Counted from the stretch's first letter, positions 7,872 through 16,046 are shown. The stretch is DNA of 35,395 nt from Arthrobacter sp. Br18 (GCF_000520555.1 NZ_KI914893.1:43722-79116); one strand, 5' to 3'. The notes: generated by a model from the sequence alone, not told the origin. A program made the numbers and translations.

Positions 7872-10070
7872 ATGCCGGTTCGGTCCCGCCGCTTGACCCG
7901 AGGAGCAGGAGCCGCCGCGGTTGCGGCGCTCCTCGCGGGCTCCCTGTCTGCCATGCCGGCCGCGGCCGCGGAGACTCTGCCGGAAGTAACCGCGCAGGAC
8001 ACGACGACTTCGCCGGGTGTCCTGGTATCGCCGCGAGCCACGGCCGCGCCGGAAGTGACTGCATCGCAGGACGCCACGGCTTCGGCGGGTGTCCTGGTGT
8101 CGCCGGACGTGACTGCATCGCAGGACGCCACGGCTTCGCCGGAGGCGACGGCCACCGTGCGATCCACGCCACCGACCGTCACGGCCGCACCACCGGTCGC
8201 GGATGCCGACAAAACCCGCTTCGGCGCCGCGGTTGCTGGCAGCCTGACGCCGGCCGTTCCCACCATGTCGGGAAACCCGGTCATGGACCTCACACTGACG
8301 GCCAATGCCGGGTCCTGGGGTCCAGCGCCCGTCAACCTCTCCTACCGATGGCTGCGGGGCCAGTTCGTCATTGCAGGGGCAACGGGAGAAAGCTACAGAC
8401 TTACCGCCGATGACGTGAACGAGTTCATCCGGGTCCAGGTGACCGGCTCCAAGAGCGGTTACGACAGCCTGGTGAAGACGTCCGATGCAAAGCTCATCGC
8501 GGCGGGAACCATTGGCTCGATTCCTCCGACCATTGCCGGCTTTCCCGCAACGGGCTCGGTGCTGATCGCAAGTTCCGGAACCTGGACGCCGGCACCCATC
8601 GAGGTGACCTACCAGTGGTTCCGCTCCGGCGAGGCCGTTGCCGGAGCAACCGGCTCAACGTACCGACTGACCAGTGCCGACGTCGGTGCAACCATGACCG
8701 TGAATGCCACGGGTACCGCGGCCGGTTACGCTCCGGCCCACCGGTCCTCAGCTTCCACCCCAGTGGTGACGAAAGTGTCGATCCGCGCCTTGATGGACGC
8801 GAAGTACGGGCAGCCGGGTGTTGCGGACCTGCTCGGCAGGCCGACAGGGAGCGACATACCCCTCGCCGACGGGGGCGCGCAGCGGGATCATGAGCGCGGC
8901 TCGATCTTCTGGTCCGAGGCGACCGACGCGGTTGCCGTCAGGGGAGCCATGCACGCCGCCTATCAGGGAGCGAACTCCACCAGCGGATCCCTGGGCTACC
9001 CCACGAGCGACGAAGTTGGTGTTCCTGGCGGGGCCTACCAGCAGTTCCAGCACGGCGGAATTTTCTGGTCGCCTGCTACGGGCGCCCACCCCAGTGTGAA
9101 CGGGCCCCTCCGGGATCTCTACTTCGCCTATGGTTTCCCGGCCGGTTTCATGGGTTTCCCTACCTCGGGTGAACTCGGCGGACTGAAGGACGGCGGCAGG
9201 TACCAGACGTTCCAGAACGGTACCATCCTGTGGTCGCCTGCCAGTGGAGCGCACTTGGTGTTCGGCGGGATGAGGGAGACCTACGTCCGCAACCGCTCGG
9301 AGAACGGGAGCCTCGGCTTCCCTACGGGGAAGGAGACACCCGTGCCGGGCGGTGCGTACCAGCAGTTCCAGAACGGCGGAATCTTCTGGTCGCCCTCCAC
9401 CGGCGGACAGATCACCCTCAAGGGCGCCATCCTGGACACCTACAGCTCCTACGGCGCGCACACCGGATTTCTGGGTTTCCCGACCTCCAACGAACTGAGC
9501 GGTCTGAAGGACGGCGGCAGGTACCAGACGTTCCAGAACGGTACCATCCTGTGGTCGCCTGCCAGTGGAGCGCATCTGGTCTTTGGGGGGATGAGGGCGA
9601 CCTACGTCGGCAATGGCTCAGAAAACGGTCCGCTGGGCTACCCCACCGGCCGGGAGACCGCGGTGACGGGCGGTGCGTTCCAGCAGTTCCAGAACGGTGG
9701 AATCTACTGGTCAGCCGCCACCGGCGGACAGGTCACCCTGAGCGGGCCCATCCTGGACACCTACAAGGCCCACGGTGCCCAGGCCGGGTTCCTGGGCTTC
9801 CCCGCCTCCGGCGTCATGGGCGGGCTCCGTGACAACGGCAAGTACCAGGCGTTCCAGAACGGGGCCATCCTCTGGTCACCTGCCAGCGGCGCCTACCTTT
9901 CCTTCGGCGGCATCCGGGAGGCCTACGCCCGTTCTGGGCTCGAGAACGGGCGGCTGGGGTACCCGACGTCGAACGAGTACGGCATTCCCGGCGGCGGGGT
10001 CCGCCAGGACTACCAGGGCGGAGCCATCACCTGGACGAGTGACGGTGGCGGAGTAGCGACCTTCAATTGA
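7872..10070 (+). CDS. Secreted LGFP-repeat cell-wall protein with Ig-like domains
   Basis: The 732-aa product starts with a classic signal peptide (MPVRSRRLTRGAG, an Ala/Leu core, AAAA cleavage region near residue 34). A low-complexity Thr/Ala/Ser/Val stretch follows (repeats such as TASQDATAS), then two Ig-like modules, each with a PVNLSYRWLRG or PIEVTYQWFRS strand and a SYRLTADDV-type end. The remainder is a run of LGFP repeats (for example LGYPTS, MGFPTS, LGFPTG) with FQNGGIFWSP-type cores. LGFP repeats are known from actinobacterial surface proteins and are thought to bind the cell wall; no catalytic domain is seen. ATG 7872 is preferred over 7866 because AAGGA (7862-7866) then has a 5-nt spacer. 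A 71-bp stretch occurs twice exactly. Confidence 0.85.
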   Translation: MPVRSRRLTRGAGAAAVAALLAGSLSAMPAAAAETLPEVTAQDTTTSPGVLVSPRATAAPEVTASQDATASAGVLVSPDVTASQDATASPEATATVRSTPPTVTAAPPVADADKTRFGAAVAGSLTPAVPTMSGNPVMDLTLTANAGSWGPAPVNLSYRWLRGQFVIAGATGESYRLTADDVNEFIRVQVTGSKSGYDSLVKTSDAKLIAAGTIGSIPPTIAGFPATGSVLIASSGTWTPAPIEVTYQWFRSGEAVAGATGSTYRLTSADVGATMTVNATGTAAGYAPAHRSSASTPVVTKVSIRALMDAKYGQPGVADLLGRPTGSDIPLADGGAQRDHERGSIFWSEATDAVAVRGAMHAAYQGANSTSGSLGYPTSDEVGVPGGAYQQFQHGGIFWSPATGAHPSVNGPLRDLYFAYGFPAGFMGFPTSGELGGLKDGGRYQTFQNGTILWSPASGAHLVFGGMRETYVRNRSENGSLGFPTGKETPVPGGAYQQFQNGGIFWSPSTGGQITLKGAILDTYSSYGAHTGFLGFPTSNELSGLKDGGRYQTFQNGTILWSPASGAHLVFGGMRATYVGNGSENGPLGYPTGRETAVTGGAFQQFQNGGIYWSAATGGQVTLSGPILDTYKAHGAQAGFLGFPASGVMGGLRDNGKYQAFQNGAILWSPASGAYLSFGGIREAYARSGLENGRLGYPTSNEYGIPGGGVRQDYQGGAITWTSDGGGVATFN
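9183..9253 (+). repeat. 71-bp exact repeat, copy 1 (within LGFP gene)
   Basis: This stretch is identical to 9504-9574, 321 bp (107 codons, about two LGFP units) downstream. The flanks are clearly diverged, which suggests recent duplication or gene conversion of this part only. Confidence 0.85.
9504..9574 (+). repeat. 71-bp exact repeat, copy 2 (within LGFP gene)
   Basis: Second copy of 9183-9253; same reading frame. Confidence 0.85.
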
Positions 10071-10163
10071 CCTGTGGAAGGTGGACTGCGGAATCAAATG
10101 ATTCCCTCAGGGATCCATGACGCCATGAACGAGAAGTTCGGGAAAGACCCGAACTCAACTTGA
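10071..10163 (+). pseudogene. In-frame remnant downstream of the LGFP gene
   Basis: After the TGA at 10068 the same frame stays open for 30 codons to TGA at 10161. It encodes SGIHDAMNEKFGKDPNST, which resembles the Ig-to-LGFP junction of the intact gene (IRALMDAKYGQPG). It looks like the start of a further module cut off by stops. It is short, so chance resemblance is possible. Confidence 0.4.
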
Positions 10164-10353
10164 AGTTACCCGTCCCGGCTCCGCTCCCGCTGCGGGATCT
10201 CCCGCCACCGGCACGCGACAGGAGCCACCCGGGCTTCTCGCGCATGGGAAAGCTTTACTTACTGCACTAGCACGACGTCGCCGTTCCACGCCAAGCCCTT
10301 CAAGGTCCACACGCTGCCGCCAGGGCAGGTGAGCTCGCACCAGACCGCCGACG

Positions 10354-10363
10354 CTCTCTCTCT
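10354..10363 (-). repeat. (AG)5 dinucleotide run at the frameshift point
   Basis: Five AG units on the minus strand mark the point where the two halves of the small gene change frame. Dinucleotide runs are known slippage sites. Confidence 0.8.
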
Positions 10364-10447
10364 GCGGTCCAGTGATTCGGGCCCGTGAGTTCCTCGACCT
10401 GGACGGGCAGCGTGAACCGGTCGGCGGATGGTGGAATGGCACTTGCG

Positions 10448-10453
10448 TATGAT
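10448..10453 (+). promoter_or_regulatory. -10 box of the zinc-ribbon gene
   Basis: TATGAT ends 6 nt before ATG 10460. This is the leaderless spacing repeated elsewhere in the window. No clear -35 is seen. Confidence 0.5.
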
Positions 10454-10459
10454 TGGCAC

Positions 10460-10606
10460 ATGAGTCTCATTCAGCACATCAGAAACAATTTTCACAGGGC
10501 CGGCATGACCTGTCACGGGTGTGGCGCGGCCCTGGTCGGTTCACAGGAATACACATGCTCCGAAAGATGCCAGGAAGAAGCGGAATGGGCGAACGCCATC
10601 CGGTAG
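10460..10606 (+). CDS. Small zinc-ribbon-like protein
   Basis: The 48-aa product reads MSLIQHIRNNFHRAGMTCHG followed by CGAALVGSQEYTCSERCQEE and AEWANAIR. CxxC (CHGC) and CxxxC (CSERC) are spaced as in a small zinc ribbon, with an amphipathic helix at each end. A nucleic-acid or protein-binding role is possible but not shown. The ATG at 10460 has no ribosome site but an excellent -10 (TATGAT) 6 nt upstream, so I infer leaderless expression. Its start overlaps the start region of the frameshifted gene on the other strand. Confidence 0.6.
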   Translation: MSLIQHIRNNFHRAGMTCHGCGAALVGSQEYTCSERCQEEAEWANAIR

Positions 10607-10942
10607 ACGTGCGGCCCCGTCAGACGAGTCGATTTCTGCCCGGAACTGGTTGTACTGGGCGTAGAAACCTCCGGACATGACCGAGATATCGGGCGTGCCG
10701 CACCGGAAGAAATCGTGACTCACTCGCCGAGATTTGCTACGACATCGTCGGCGAGTATTTCCAGAGACGCGGGGCTGCTCATGGAACGGGATCTGTGTTC
10801 CGGTCTGGTTCTCATCCAGGAATCCGACGACGATGTCATCTTCCGTGGCTGCGGTGGCCAATGTCCCTACGCGCCGTCGTGGCCGAACGAGTCAACAATA
10901 AACTTGGACTTGACTTGGAGCCGCCCCTCCCCGGACGAAACA
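10607..10942. other. Region without a supported gene
   Basis: Open frames exist on both strands. One on the minus strand, 10541-10861, begins MATAATEDDIVVGFLDENQT, but it overlaps the zinc-ribbon gene and has no ribosome site. Another minus-strand frame ends in ASLEILADDVVANLGE at 10720. Neither is convincing; this may be gene debris. Confidence 0.4.
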
Positions 10943-10985
10943 AAACCCCGCACTCCCAGCGGCGAGACTGGGAAGTACGGGGTTT
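10943..10985 (-). terminator. Intrinsic terminator of tRNA-Lys
   Basis: On the minus strand AAACCCCG pairs with CGGGGTTT, with an inner CCCAG/CTGGG stem, and is followed by TTTTGTTTC. It begins 6 nt after the tRNA end. Confidence 0.75.
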
Positions 10986-10990
10986 CGCAG

Positions 10991-11063
10991 TGCACCCCTC
11001 GGGACTTGAACCCGAAACCCATTGATTAAGAGTCAATTGCTCTGCCAATTGAGCTAGAGGTGC
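10991..11063 (-). tRNA. tRNA-Lys(CTT)
   Basis: The cloverleaf folds by eye: acceptor GCACCTC with GGGGTGC (one G-T pair), D arm AGCTCAATTGGCAGAGC, anticodon loop CTCTTAA (anticodon CTT) closed by ATTGA/TCAAT, and T loop TTCAAGT. The discriminator is A and CCA is not encoded. A terminator follows directly. Confidence 0.95.
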
Positions 11064-11160
11064 TTGGCACTTTTCCTACGATTTGCGGCTGATTCGGTGA
11101 TCAGCAACAGCATGAAACTCTACCAGCATCGAGCCGCAAAGCAGAAATCGAACGCACCGT

Positions 11161-12420
11161 TCAGTCGAGCGTCGCCCGCAGGATCCTGGCGCCACCGTCG
11201 CCTTCATTCGTCACGACCAGCAATCCGTCGGATCCTTCCGCAACATCGCGCAGCCTCCCGAACTCGCCATCGAAGTGGCTCACGGGCCTGCCCGCCTGCC
11301 CGCCGACGAGAGGCACCTGCCACAGCCGCTGTCCCCGGAGGCCCCCGATGTAGGCGGTGTCATCGATGATCGCCATGCCACTCGGAGACGAGGTGGCGGT
11401 GGAGGGCCAGGCCACCTGGGCATCCACGAAACCTTGCCTGCCCGGCGCCCCCGTCACGTCGGGCCACCCGTAATTGCTGCCGGGAACTACGAGGTTGAGT
11501 TCGTCGTCGACCTCCGGCCCGAACTCCGTGGCCCACAACCGCTCCTCCGAGTCCCACGCGAGCCCCTGCACGTTGCGGTGCCCTCGGCTGTACACAGGGG
11601 AGCCGGGAGTGGGATTGTCGGTGGGCACGGTCCCGTCCGGCGCCAGACGCAGCACCTTCCCGCCGAGACTCTCCGGATCCTGCGCATTGCTGCCGTTTCC
11701 GGCGTCGCCCGTGCCAATGTACAGGCGGCTGTCCGGGCCGAAGGCAATCCTGCCGCCGTTGTGGATGTTTCCCTTGGGGATGCCGGTCAGGATTTCTTCC
11801 GGTTCCCCCAGCGCGTTGTCCTCATAGCTCATGCGAACCACGCGATTGTCGCCGGACGATGTGTAGTACGCGTAGACCGCGGGGTTGTCGCTGAAATCCC
11901 CGGCGACAGCAAGCCCGAGGAGCCCGCCTTCGCCGGACGCCTCAGCGGCGTCGGGCAGTGTGCCGACGAGGCTGGTTCCGTCGGCTGCCGCCCGCATGAT
12001 GTCGCCCGTCTCGCGGTCGGAGAACAGCAGCGTTCCGTCGGGAAGGACGGCGATGGACCAAGGGACGCCGAGCCCCGTCACCTCATCGCCGGCGTAGGTG
12101 ACTGCGGGCAGGGCGGCAGGCCCGGACGCCGGAGCTCCGGGAGCACCATCGGCGGGATCGGTGCCGGCGGGATCGGTGCCGGCGGAATCGGTGCCGGCGG
12201 GGTCGGTGCCGGCGAGAGTACCATCGGCGGGAGCGGCGCTGGGGGAGATGCCGGCCGCCGGTTCTGTGGATGCGGACGGCCCGGGTGCATCGGACCCCTG
12301 GTAGATCGGCTCCGCGCCGGACCCGCTGGCGCAGCCGGAAAGGAGAGCAGCGAGGAGGCAGGTCCAGCCCAGGCGTGCAGCCCGAAGCCGCACTGCGGGG
12401 AGAACGCGCTCGGCTGGCAT
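11161..12420 (-). CDS. PQQ-dependent sugar dehydrogenase-like lipoprotein
   Basis: The 419-aa product is a lipoprotein: basic N terminus, hydrophobic core and lipobox LLSGC with Cys30. A 60-residue Ala/Gly/Asp/Thr/Pro linker with AGTDP repeats follows. The rest is the six-bladed propeller of the soluble glucose/aldose dehydrogenase group: VPWSIAVLPDGTLLFSDRET, GGLLGLAV, HNGGRIAFGPDSRLYIGTGD, GGKVLRL, RGHRNVQGLAW and GSNYGWPDV. These enzymes oxidise sugars outside the cell with PQQ, though many actinobacterial members have no proven activity, and no PQQ synthesis gene is in the window. The ATG is 7 nt after TAGGGT, suggesting a leaderless mRNA. Confidence 0.88.
   Translation of the reverse strand: MPAERVLPAVRLRAARLGWTCLLAALLSGCASGSGAEPIYQGSDAPGPSASTEPAAGISPSAAPADGTLAGTDPAGTDSAGTDPAGTDPADGAPGAPASGPAALPAVTYAGDEVTGLGVPWSIAVLPDGTLLFSDRETGDIMRAAADGTSLVGTLPDAAEASGEGGLLGLAVAGDFSDNPAVYAYYTSSGDNRVVRMSYEDNALGEPEEILTGIPKGNIHNGGRIAFGPDSRLYIGTGDAGNGSNAQDPESLGGKVLRLAPDGTVPTDNPTPGSPVYSRGHRNVQGLAWDSEERLWATEFGPEVDDELNLVVPGSNYGWPDVTGAPGRQGFVDAQVAWPSTATSSPSGMAIIDDTAYIGGLRGQRLWQVPLVGGQAGRPVSHFDGEFGRLRDVAEGSDGLLVVTNEGDGGARILRATLD
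12151..12210. repeat. Four 15-bp tandem repeats coding the lipoprotein linker
   Basis: Units of GGCGGGATCGGTGCC at 12151, 12166, 12181 and 12196; the last two differ by single bases. On the minus strand they encode AGTDP/AGTDS. Unit count could vary between strains without changing frame. Confidence 0.9.
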
Positions 12421-12427
12421 GTTTTCG

Positions 12428-12433
12428 ACCCTA
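12428..12433 (-). promoter_or_regulatory. -10 box of the sugar dehydrogenase gene
   Basis: TAGGGT on the minus strand ends 7 nt before the ATG at 12420, the leaderless arrangement. Confidence 0.5.
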
Positions 12434-12532
12434 CGGCCCGCCCATCGGGGTGTCCACCACCCCTGGGTCGGTGCGGAGGTGTATCCACTGTCGGAGTGAA
12501 GCGCCGAGCGCCGAGCGCCGGCGAACTGCCAC

Positions 12533-12538
12533 TAGGCT
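12533..12538 (+). promoter_or_regulatory. -10 box of the hydroxyacid dehydrogenase gene
   Basis: TAGGCT ends 6 nt before ATG 12545. No ribosome site is present. Confidence 0.5.
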
Positions 12539-12544
12539 TGGCGC

Positions 12545-13525
12545 ATGCAGCATCGCGATCGGCCTTCGAGCCGCCCCATCAGCACGCTGACCGTTCCCTC
12601 CCTCGAATTGCGGGATGCGCTTGCCGGATCGAGCCCGGACATCCGTGTCGTTCACTGGAACCTCAGCTCTGATCCGGAGGGCGTGGCGCGCGGTGACATC
12701 GACGCCGTCGTCCTCCCCTATGGCGGTGGGGGAGATCCGGGACCGGCGCTCGCCAGCGTGCCGCAGCTCAAGCTGGTGCAGACCCAGTCCACGGGCTACG
12801 ACGGTGTGCCGGAGCTGGTGTCCTCCGGCACCGCCATCGCCACGGCGGCGGGAGTGCATGCCGCGGCCACTGCCGAATTGGCCGTCGGGCTTGCCCTTGC
12901 CTCACTTCGGGGGATCGACGTCGCGGTCCGCAACCAGCAGCGGGCCGTCTGGGACTCCCGGCGGTATGCGGGCCTTGCGGACCGGCGCGTGCTGCTCGTG
13001 GGAGTCGGTGGGATCGGCGTCGAGATCCAGCGGCGTCTCGAGCCGTTCGAAGTCGTCCTGACGAGGGTGGGAAGTTCCGCCCGGGATGACGCCTCAGGCC
13101 ATGTCCACGCCGGAGATGAACTGGCCGGGCTCGCGCCGCACCACGACGTCGTGATCGTGATCACCCCGCTCAGCGACGCCACCCGCGGACTGATCAGCCG
13201 CGAGGTCCTCGCCGCCATGCCCGACGGCGCCCTGCTCGTCAACGTGGCGCGCGGACCGGTGGTCGATACCGAAGCCCTGACGAAGGAGGTAGCGGCGGGG
13301 CGCCTCCGGGCGGCGATCGACGTCGTCGATCCTGAACCGCTGCCGGCGGACCATCCGCTGTGGAAGCTGGAGGGGGCGATCATCACTCCGCATGTCGGAG
13401 GCAATACCGGCGCGTTCTGGCCGCGGATCGTTCGGCTGCTCGATCAGCAGATCCGGTTGCTGGGTAAGGGCGAGGCGCCTGTCAACCTGGTGCAGGCGGG
13501 ACCTTGGGCCGGGGAAGGGGACTGA
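12545..13525 (+). CDS. D-isomer-specific 2-hydroxyacid dehydrogenase
   Basis: The 326-aa product should interconvert a 2-keto acid and a D-2-hydroxy acid with NAD(P)H. It has the Rossmann loop GVGGIG, the substrate-binding and catalytic arginine in VNVARGPVVDTEAL, the glutamate in DVVDPEPLP, and the catalytic histidine in TPHVGGNT. The length is normal for the family. Substrate is not predictable: 2-ketogluconate/glyoxylate-type reductases look alike. The start is leaderless. The last 14 codons lie in the first unit of a 70-bp tandem duplication, so the C terminus (NLVQAGPWAGEGD) is copied again beyond the stop. Confidence 0.86.
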   Translation: MQHRDRPSSRPISTLTVPSLELRDALAGSSPDIRVVHWNLSSDPEGVARGDIDAVVLPYGGGGDPGPALASVPQLKLVQTQSTGYDGVPELVSSGTAIATAAGVHAAATAELAVGLALASLRGIDVAVRNQQRAVWDSRRYAGLADRRVLLVGVGGIGVEIQRRLEPFEVVLTRVGSSARDDASGHVHAGDELAGLAPHHDVVIVITPLSDATRGLISREVLAAMPDGALLVNVARGPVVDTEALTKEVAAGRLRAAIDVVDPEPLPADHPLWKLEGAIITPHVGGNTGAFWPRIVRLLDQQIRLLGKGEAPVNLVQAGPWAGEGD

Positions 13526-13650
13526 CGTCCGGCGACGTTCATCGGCCGATATCACCCTGGTGCAAGCGGGACCTTGAACCGGGGAAGGCCACTGACGTCC
13601 GGCGACGTTCATCGGCCGACATCACCCCGGGCCAGGCGGGGCTGGGGCCG
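13483..13650 (+). repeat. 70-bp tandem duplication at a gene 3' end
   Basis: Unit 1 is 13483-13552 and unit 2 is 13553-13622, nearly identical; a third, degenerate partial unit starts at 13623. Each carries GGTGCA, GGACCTTG and TGACGTCCGGCGACGTTCAT. Unit 1 includes the coding end of the dehydrogenase. Confidence 0.9.
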
Positions 13651-13686
13651 AAAACCGTGGAGGTACCAGGGACGCCGAGCGGCCTG

Positions 13687-14268
13687 CTACGCCATTGCGA
13701 TGAACGCCTCCATGAAGGCGTCGAAGTCGATCACGTCCTCGTCCTGTTCGAGCAGGAGGATGTTTCCGGGCCCGACGTCGAGCGTGGGTTGCGCGCGGAC
13801 CCGGAACCGGAAGATGCGTCCGGTGCTCGTGCCCACCTCGTAGCTGCCGTCGTCCCACCGCAGGGCGTGCGCGAGGTTGGTCATATTGACCTCGACGGGG
13901 GTCCCCGCCCCCGTGATGCTCGAAACCTCCACGGGAGCCATCATGATCTCGGCCGGCTGCCGGCGGTAGCCGAGCACGTAGGACCCCACCGTGGTGAGGG
14001 GAGGCCGAGCATCACCCTCTCCCCGTTCGTGCGACGCGAACACCAGGTTGTAGTCGCCGTAGTTGGGGATCTGGGTGTCGAAGACGCGCCGCAGGGCGTT
14101 CTTCAGGCCGCGTCCGCCGCGCAGTTGTTCGAATCGGCCGCCGGCCTCGTCGGAGGTCATATCACGCCATTCCGGTAGGGATACCAGCAGGTTCACCTGA
14201 AGTGCCGGGCGGCGGCCGCACCGAGCCAGCCGCCGGATCTCCACTGTACCGGAGGGCTCCGGGCTCAT
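13687..14268 (-). CDS. Hypothetical protein
   Basis: I do not recognise a family. The 193-aa product has regular soluble-protein composition, no signal peptide and no membrane segment. Recognisable stretches are ALRRVFDTQIPNYGDYNLVF, TVGSYVLGYRR, LRWDDGSYEVGTSTGRIFRF and LLLEQDEDVIDFDAFMEAF. The alternating pattern suggests mostly beta structure with a final helix. The start ATG 14268 is chosen because it is the first in frame that does not run into ilvD; AAGG is only 1 nt upstream, and a later ATG at 14160 is possible. It is divergent from ilvD with only 67 bp between starts, so they may share control. Confidence 0.65.
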   Translation of the reverse strand: MSPEPSGTVEIRRLARCGRRPALQVNLLVSLPEWRDMTSDEAGGRFEQLRGGRGLKNALRRVFDTQIPNYGDYNLVFASHERGEGDARPPLTTVGSYVLGYRRQPAEIMMAPVEVSSITGAGTPVEVNMTNLAHALRWDDGSYEVGTSTGRIFRFRVRAQPTLDVGPGNILLLEQDEDVIDFDAFMEAFIAMA

Positions 14269-14322
14269 CCTTGTCGAGGTAACAGCGGGGTCATATGGCA
14301 CGGCCGCAACTGCCCGTAGGCC

Positions 14323-14328
14323 TAGACT
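14323..14328 (+). promoter_or_regulatory. -10 box of ilvD
   Basis: TAGACT ends 7 nt before ATG 14336. No Shine-Dalgarno is present, so ilvD is probably leaderless. Confidence 0.55.
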
Positions 14329-14335
14329 TTGACGC

Positions 14336-16039
14336 ATGAGCGTGGAAACAACTCCTGATATCAAACCGAGAAGCCGAGTAGTCACCGACGGAATCCATGC
14401 GGCGCCCGCGCGCGGCATGTTCCGGGCAATAGGCATGGGCGACGACGACTTCGCGAAGCCGCAGATCGGCGTCGCCAGTTCCTGGAACGAAATCACCCCC
14501 TGCAACCTGTCCCTCAACCGGCTGGCGCAGGGCGCCAAGGAGGGCGTTCACGCCGGCGGCGGCTTCCCCATGCAGTTCGGGACGATCTCCGTGTCCGACG
14601 GCATCTCCATGGGCCACCAGGGTATGCACTTCTCCCTCGTGTCCCGCGAGGTGATTGCCGACTCGGTCGAAACGGTCATGGAAGCCGAACGCATCGACGG
14701 CTCGGTCCTGCTGGCCGGCTGCGACAAATCCCTGCCCGGCATGCTCATGGCCGCAGCACGGCTGGACCTCGCCAGTGTCTTCCTCTACGCCGGAACGATC
14801 ATGCCCGGCTGGGTCAAGCTCGAGGACGGCACGGAGAAGGAGGTGACCCTGATCGACGCCTTCGAGGCGGTGGGAGCCTGCGCTGCAGGGAAGATGTCCG
14901 AGGCCGACCTGACGCGCATCGAGAAGGCGATCTGCCCCGGTGAAGGCGCCTGCGGCGGCATGTACACGGCCAACACGATGGCCTGCATCGGCGAGGCGCT
15001 GGGCATGTCCCTGCCGGGATCGGCGGCACCGCCGTCGGCCGACCGCCGTCGTGACGAGTTCGCCCGGAAATCAGGGGAGGCCGTGGTCAACCTGCTTCGC
15101 CTCGGCATCACCGCGCGCGACATCATGACACGCGAGGCCTTCGAGAACGCGATCGCGGTGACCATGGCCTTCGGCGGTTCGACGAACGCCGTGCTGCACC
15201 TCCTGGCGATTGCGCGGGAGGCCGAGGTGGAGCTGACCCTCGAGGACTTCAACCGCATCGGCGACCGCATCCCGCACCTCGGGGATCTCAAGCCCTTCGG
15301 ACGCTATGTGATGACCGACGTCGATCGGGTGGGCGGCGTGCCGGTCATCATGCGGGCGCTCCTCGACGCCGGCCTGATCCACGGCGACTGCCTCACCGTG
15401 ACGGGCAAGACCGTCGCCGAGAACCTCGCCGCGATCAACCCGCCGGACCTCGACGGCAAGATCCTCCGTGCACTCGACAATCCGGTCCACAAGACCGGAG
15501 GCATCACCATCCTGCATGGCTCACTCGCTCCGGAGGGCGCCGTCGTGAAGAGCGCAGGCTTCGACGCCGACGTCTTCGAGGGCACGGCGCGCGTCTTCGA
15601 GCGTGAACAGGGAGCGCTGGACGCCCTCGACGCCGGGCAGATCCACGCCGGCGACGTCGTCGTCATCCGCTACGAGGGCCCGAAGGGCGGGCCGGGCATG
15701 CGCGAGATGCTCGCGATCACCGGCGCCATCAAGGGCGCCGGCCTCGGAAAGGATGTCCTGCTGCTCACCGACGGCCGTTTCTCGGGCGGTACCACCGGCC
15801 TGTGCATCGGGCACGTCGCGCCCGAGGCGGTCGACGGCGGGCCCATCGCCTTCGTGAAGGACGGCGACCGCATCCGCGTCGACATCCAGAACAAGAGTTT
15901 CGACCTCCTCGTGGATGAAGCGGAACTGGAGGGCCGCAAGATCGGCTGGGAGCCGCTCCCCGCGACCTACACGAAGGGCGTCCTCGCGAAATACGCCAAG
16001 CTCGTGCATTCGGCATCCGAAGGCGCCTACTGCGGGTAA
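14336..16039 (+). CDS. ilvD: Dihydroxy-acid dehydratase
   Basis: IlvD dehydrates 2,3-dihydroxyisovalerate and 2,3-dihydroxy-3-methylvalerate to the keto acids of valine and isoleucine. The 567-aa product has the Fe-S ligand cysteines in [19 protein letters not shown] and [12 protein letters not shown], the [15 protein letters not shown] stretch and the C-terminal [20 protein letters not shown]. It is full length. It is separate from ilvBNC, whose own promoter and attenuator begin about 110 bp downstream; a strong stem-loop follows the stop. No ribosome site is present before the ATG. Confidence 0.96.
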   Translation: MSVETTPDIKPRSRVVTDGIHAAPARGMFRAIGMGDDDFAKPQIGVASSWNEITPCNLSLNRLAQGAKEGVHAGGGFPMQFGTISVSDGISMGHQGMHFSLVSREVIADSVETVMEAERIDGSVLLAGCDKSLPGMLMAAARLDLASVFLYAGTIMPGWVKLEDGTEKEVTLIDAFEAVGACAAGKMSEADLTRIEKAICPGEGACGGMYTANTMACIGEALGMSLPGSAAPPSADRRRDEFARKSGEAVVNLLRLGITARDIMTREAFENAIAVTMAFGGSTNAVLHLLAIAREAEVELTLEDFNRIGDRIPHLGDLKPFGRYVMTDVDRVGGVPVIMRALLDAGLIHGDCLTVTGKTVAENLAAINPPDLDGKILRALDNPVHKTGGITILHGSLAPEGAVVKSAGFDADVFEGTARVFEREQGALDALDAGQIHAGDVVVIRYEGPKGGPGMREMLAITGAIKGAGLGKDVLLLTDGRFSGGTTGLCIGHVAPEAVDGGPIAFVKDGDRIRVDIQNKSFDLLVDEAELEGRKIGWEPLPATYTKGVLAKYAKLVHSASEGAYCG

Positions 16040-16046
16040 GTGCGTC

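Larger units (their letters stand above)
10259..10470 (-). pseudogene. Small gene with a frameshift at an (AG)5 run
   Basis: From ATG 10470 the frame reads MRLMCQSYASAIPPSADRFT then LPVQVEELTGPNHWTAERE before running into an unrelated tail and TGA at 10300. The adjacent frame carries ASAVWCELTCPGGSVWTLKG then LAWNGDVVLVQ and a TAA at 10259. The two join at (AG)5 (10354-10363). Removing one AG unit would give one 69-aa protein. Composition of both parts is protein-like. No family is named. It may be a decayed gene, a phase-variable one, or a sequencing error. It has no clear ribosome site. An internal ATG at 10461 overlaps the opposite-strand start. Confidence 0.5.

Noticed and set aside
10354-10363. 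Programmed -1 ribosomal frameshift at the AG run
   Set aside because: The sequence is not a slippery heptamer and no clear stimulatory structure was found; slippage of DNA or decay is simpler.
10541-10861. Minus-strand hypothetical gene starting MATAATEDDIVVGFLD
   Set aside because: It overlaps the zinc-ribbon gene antisense, changes composition midway and has no ribosome site; kept only as possible debris.
12151-12210. CRISPR-like array
   Set aside because: Units are contiguous with no spacers and lie in a coding linker.
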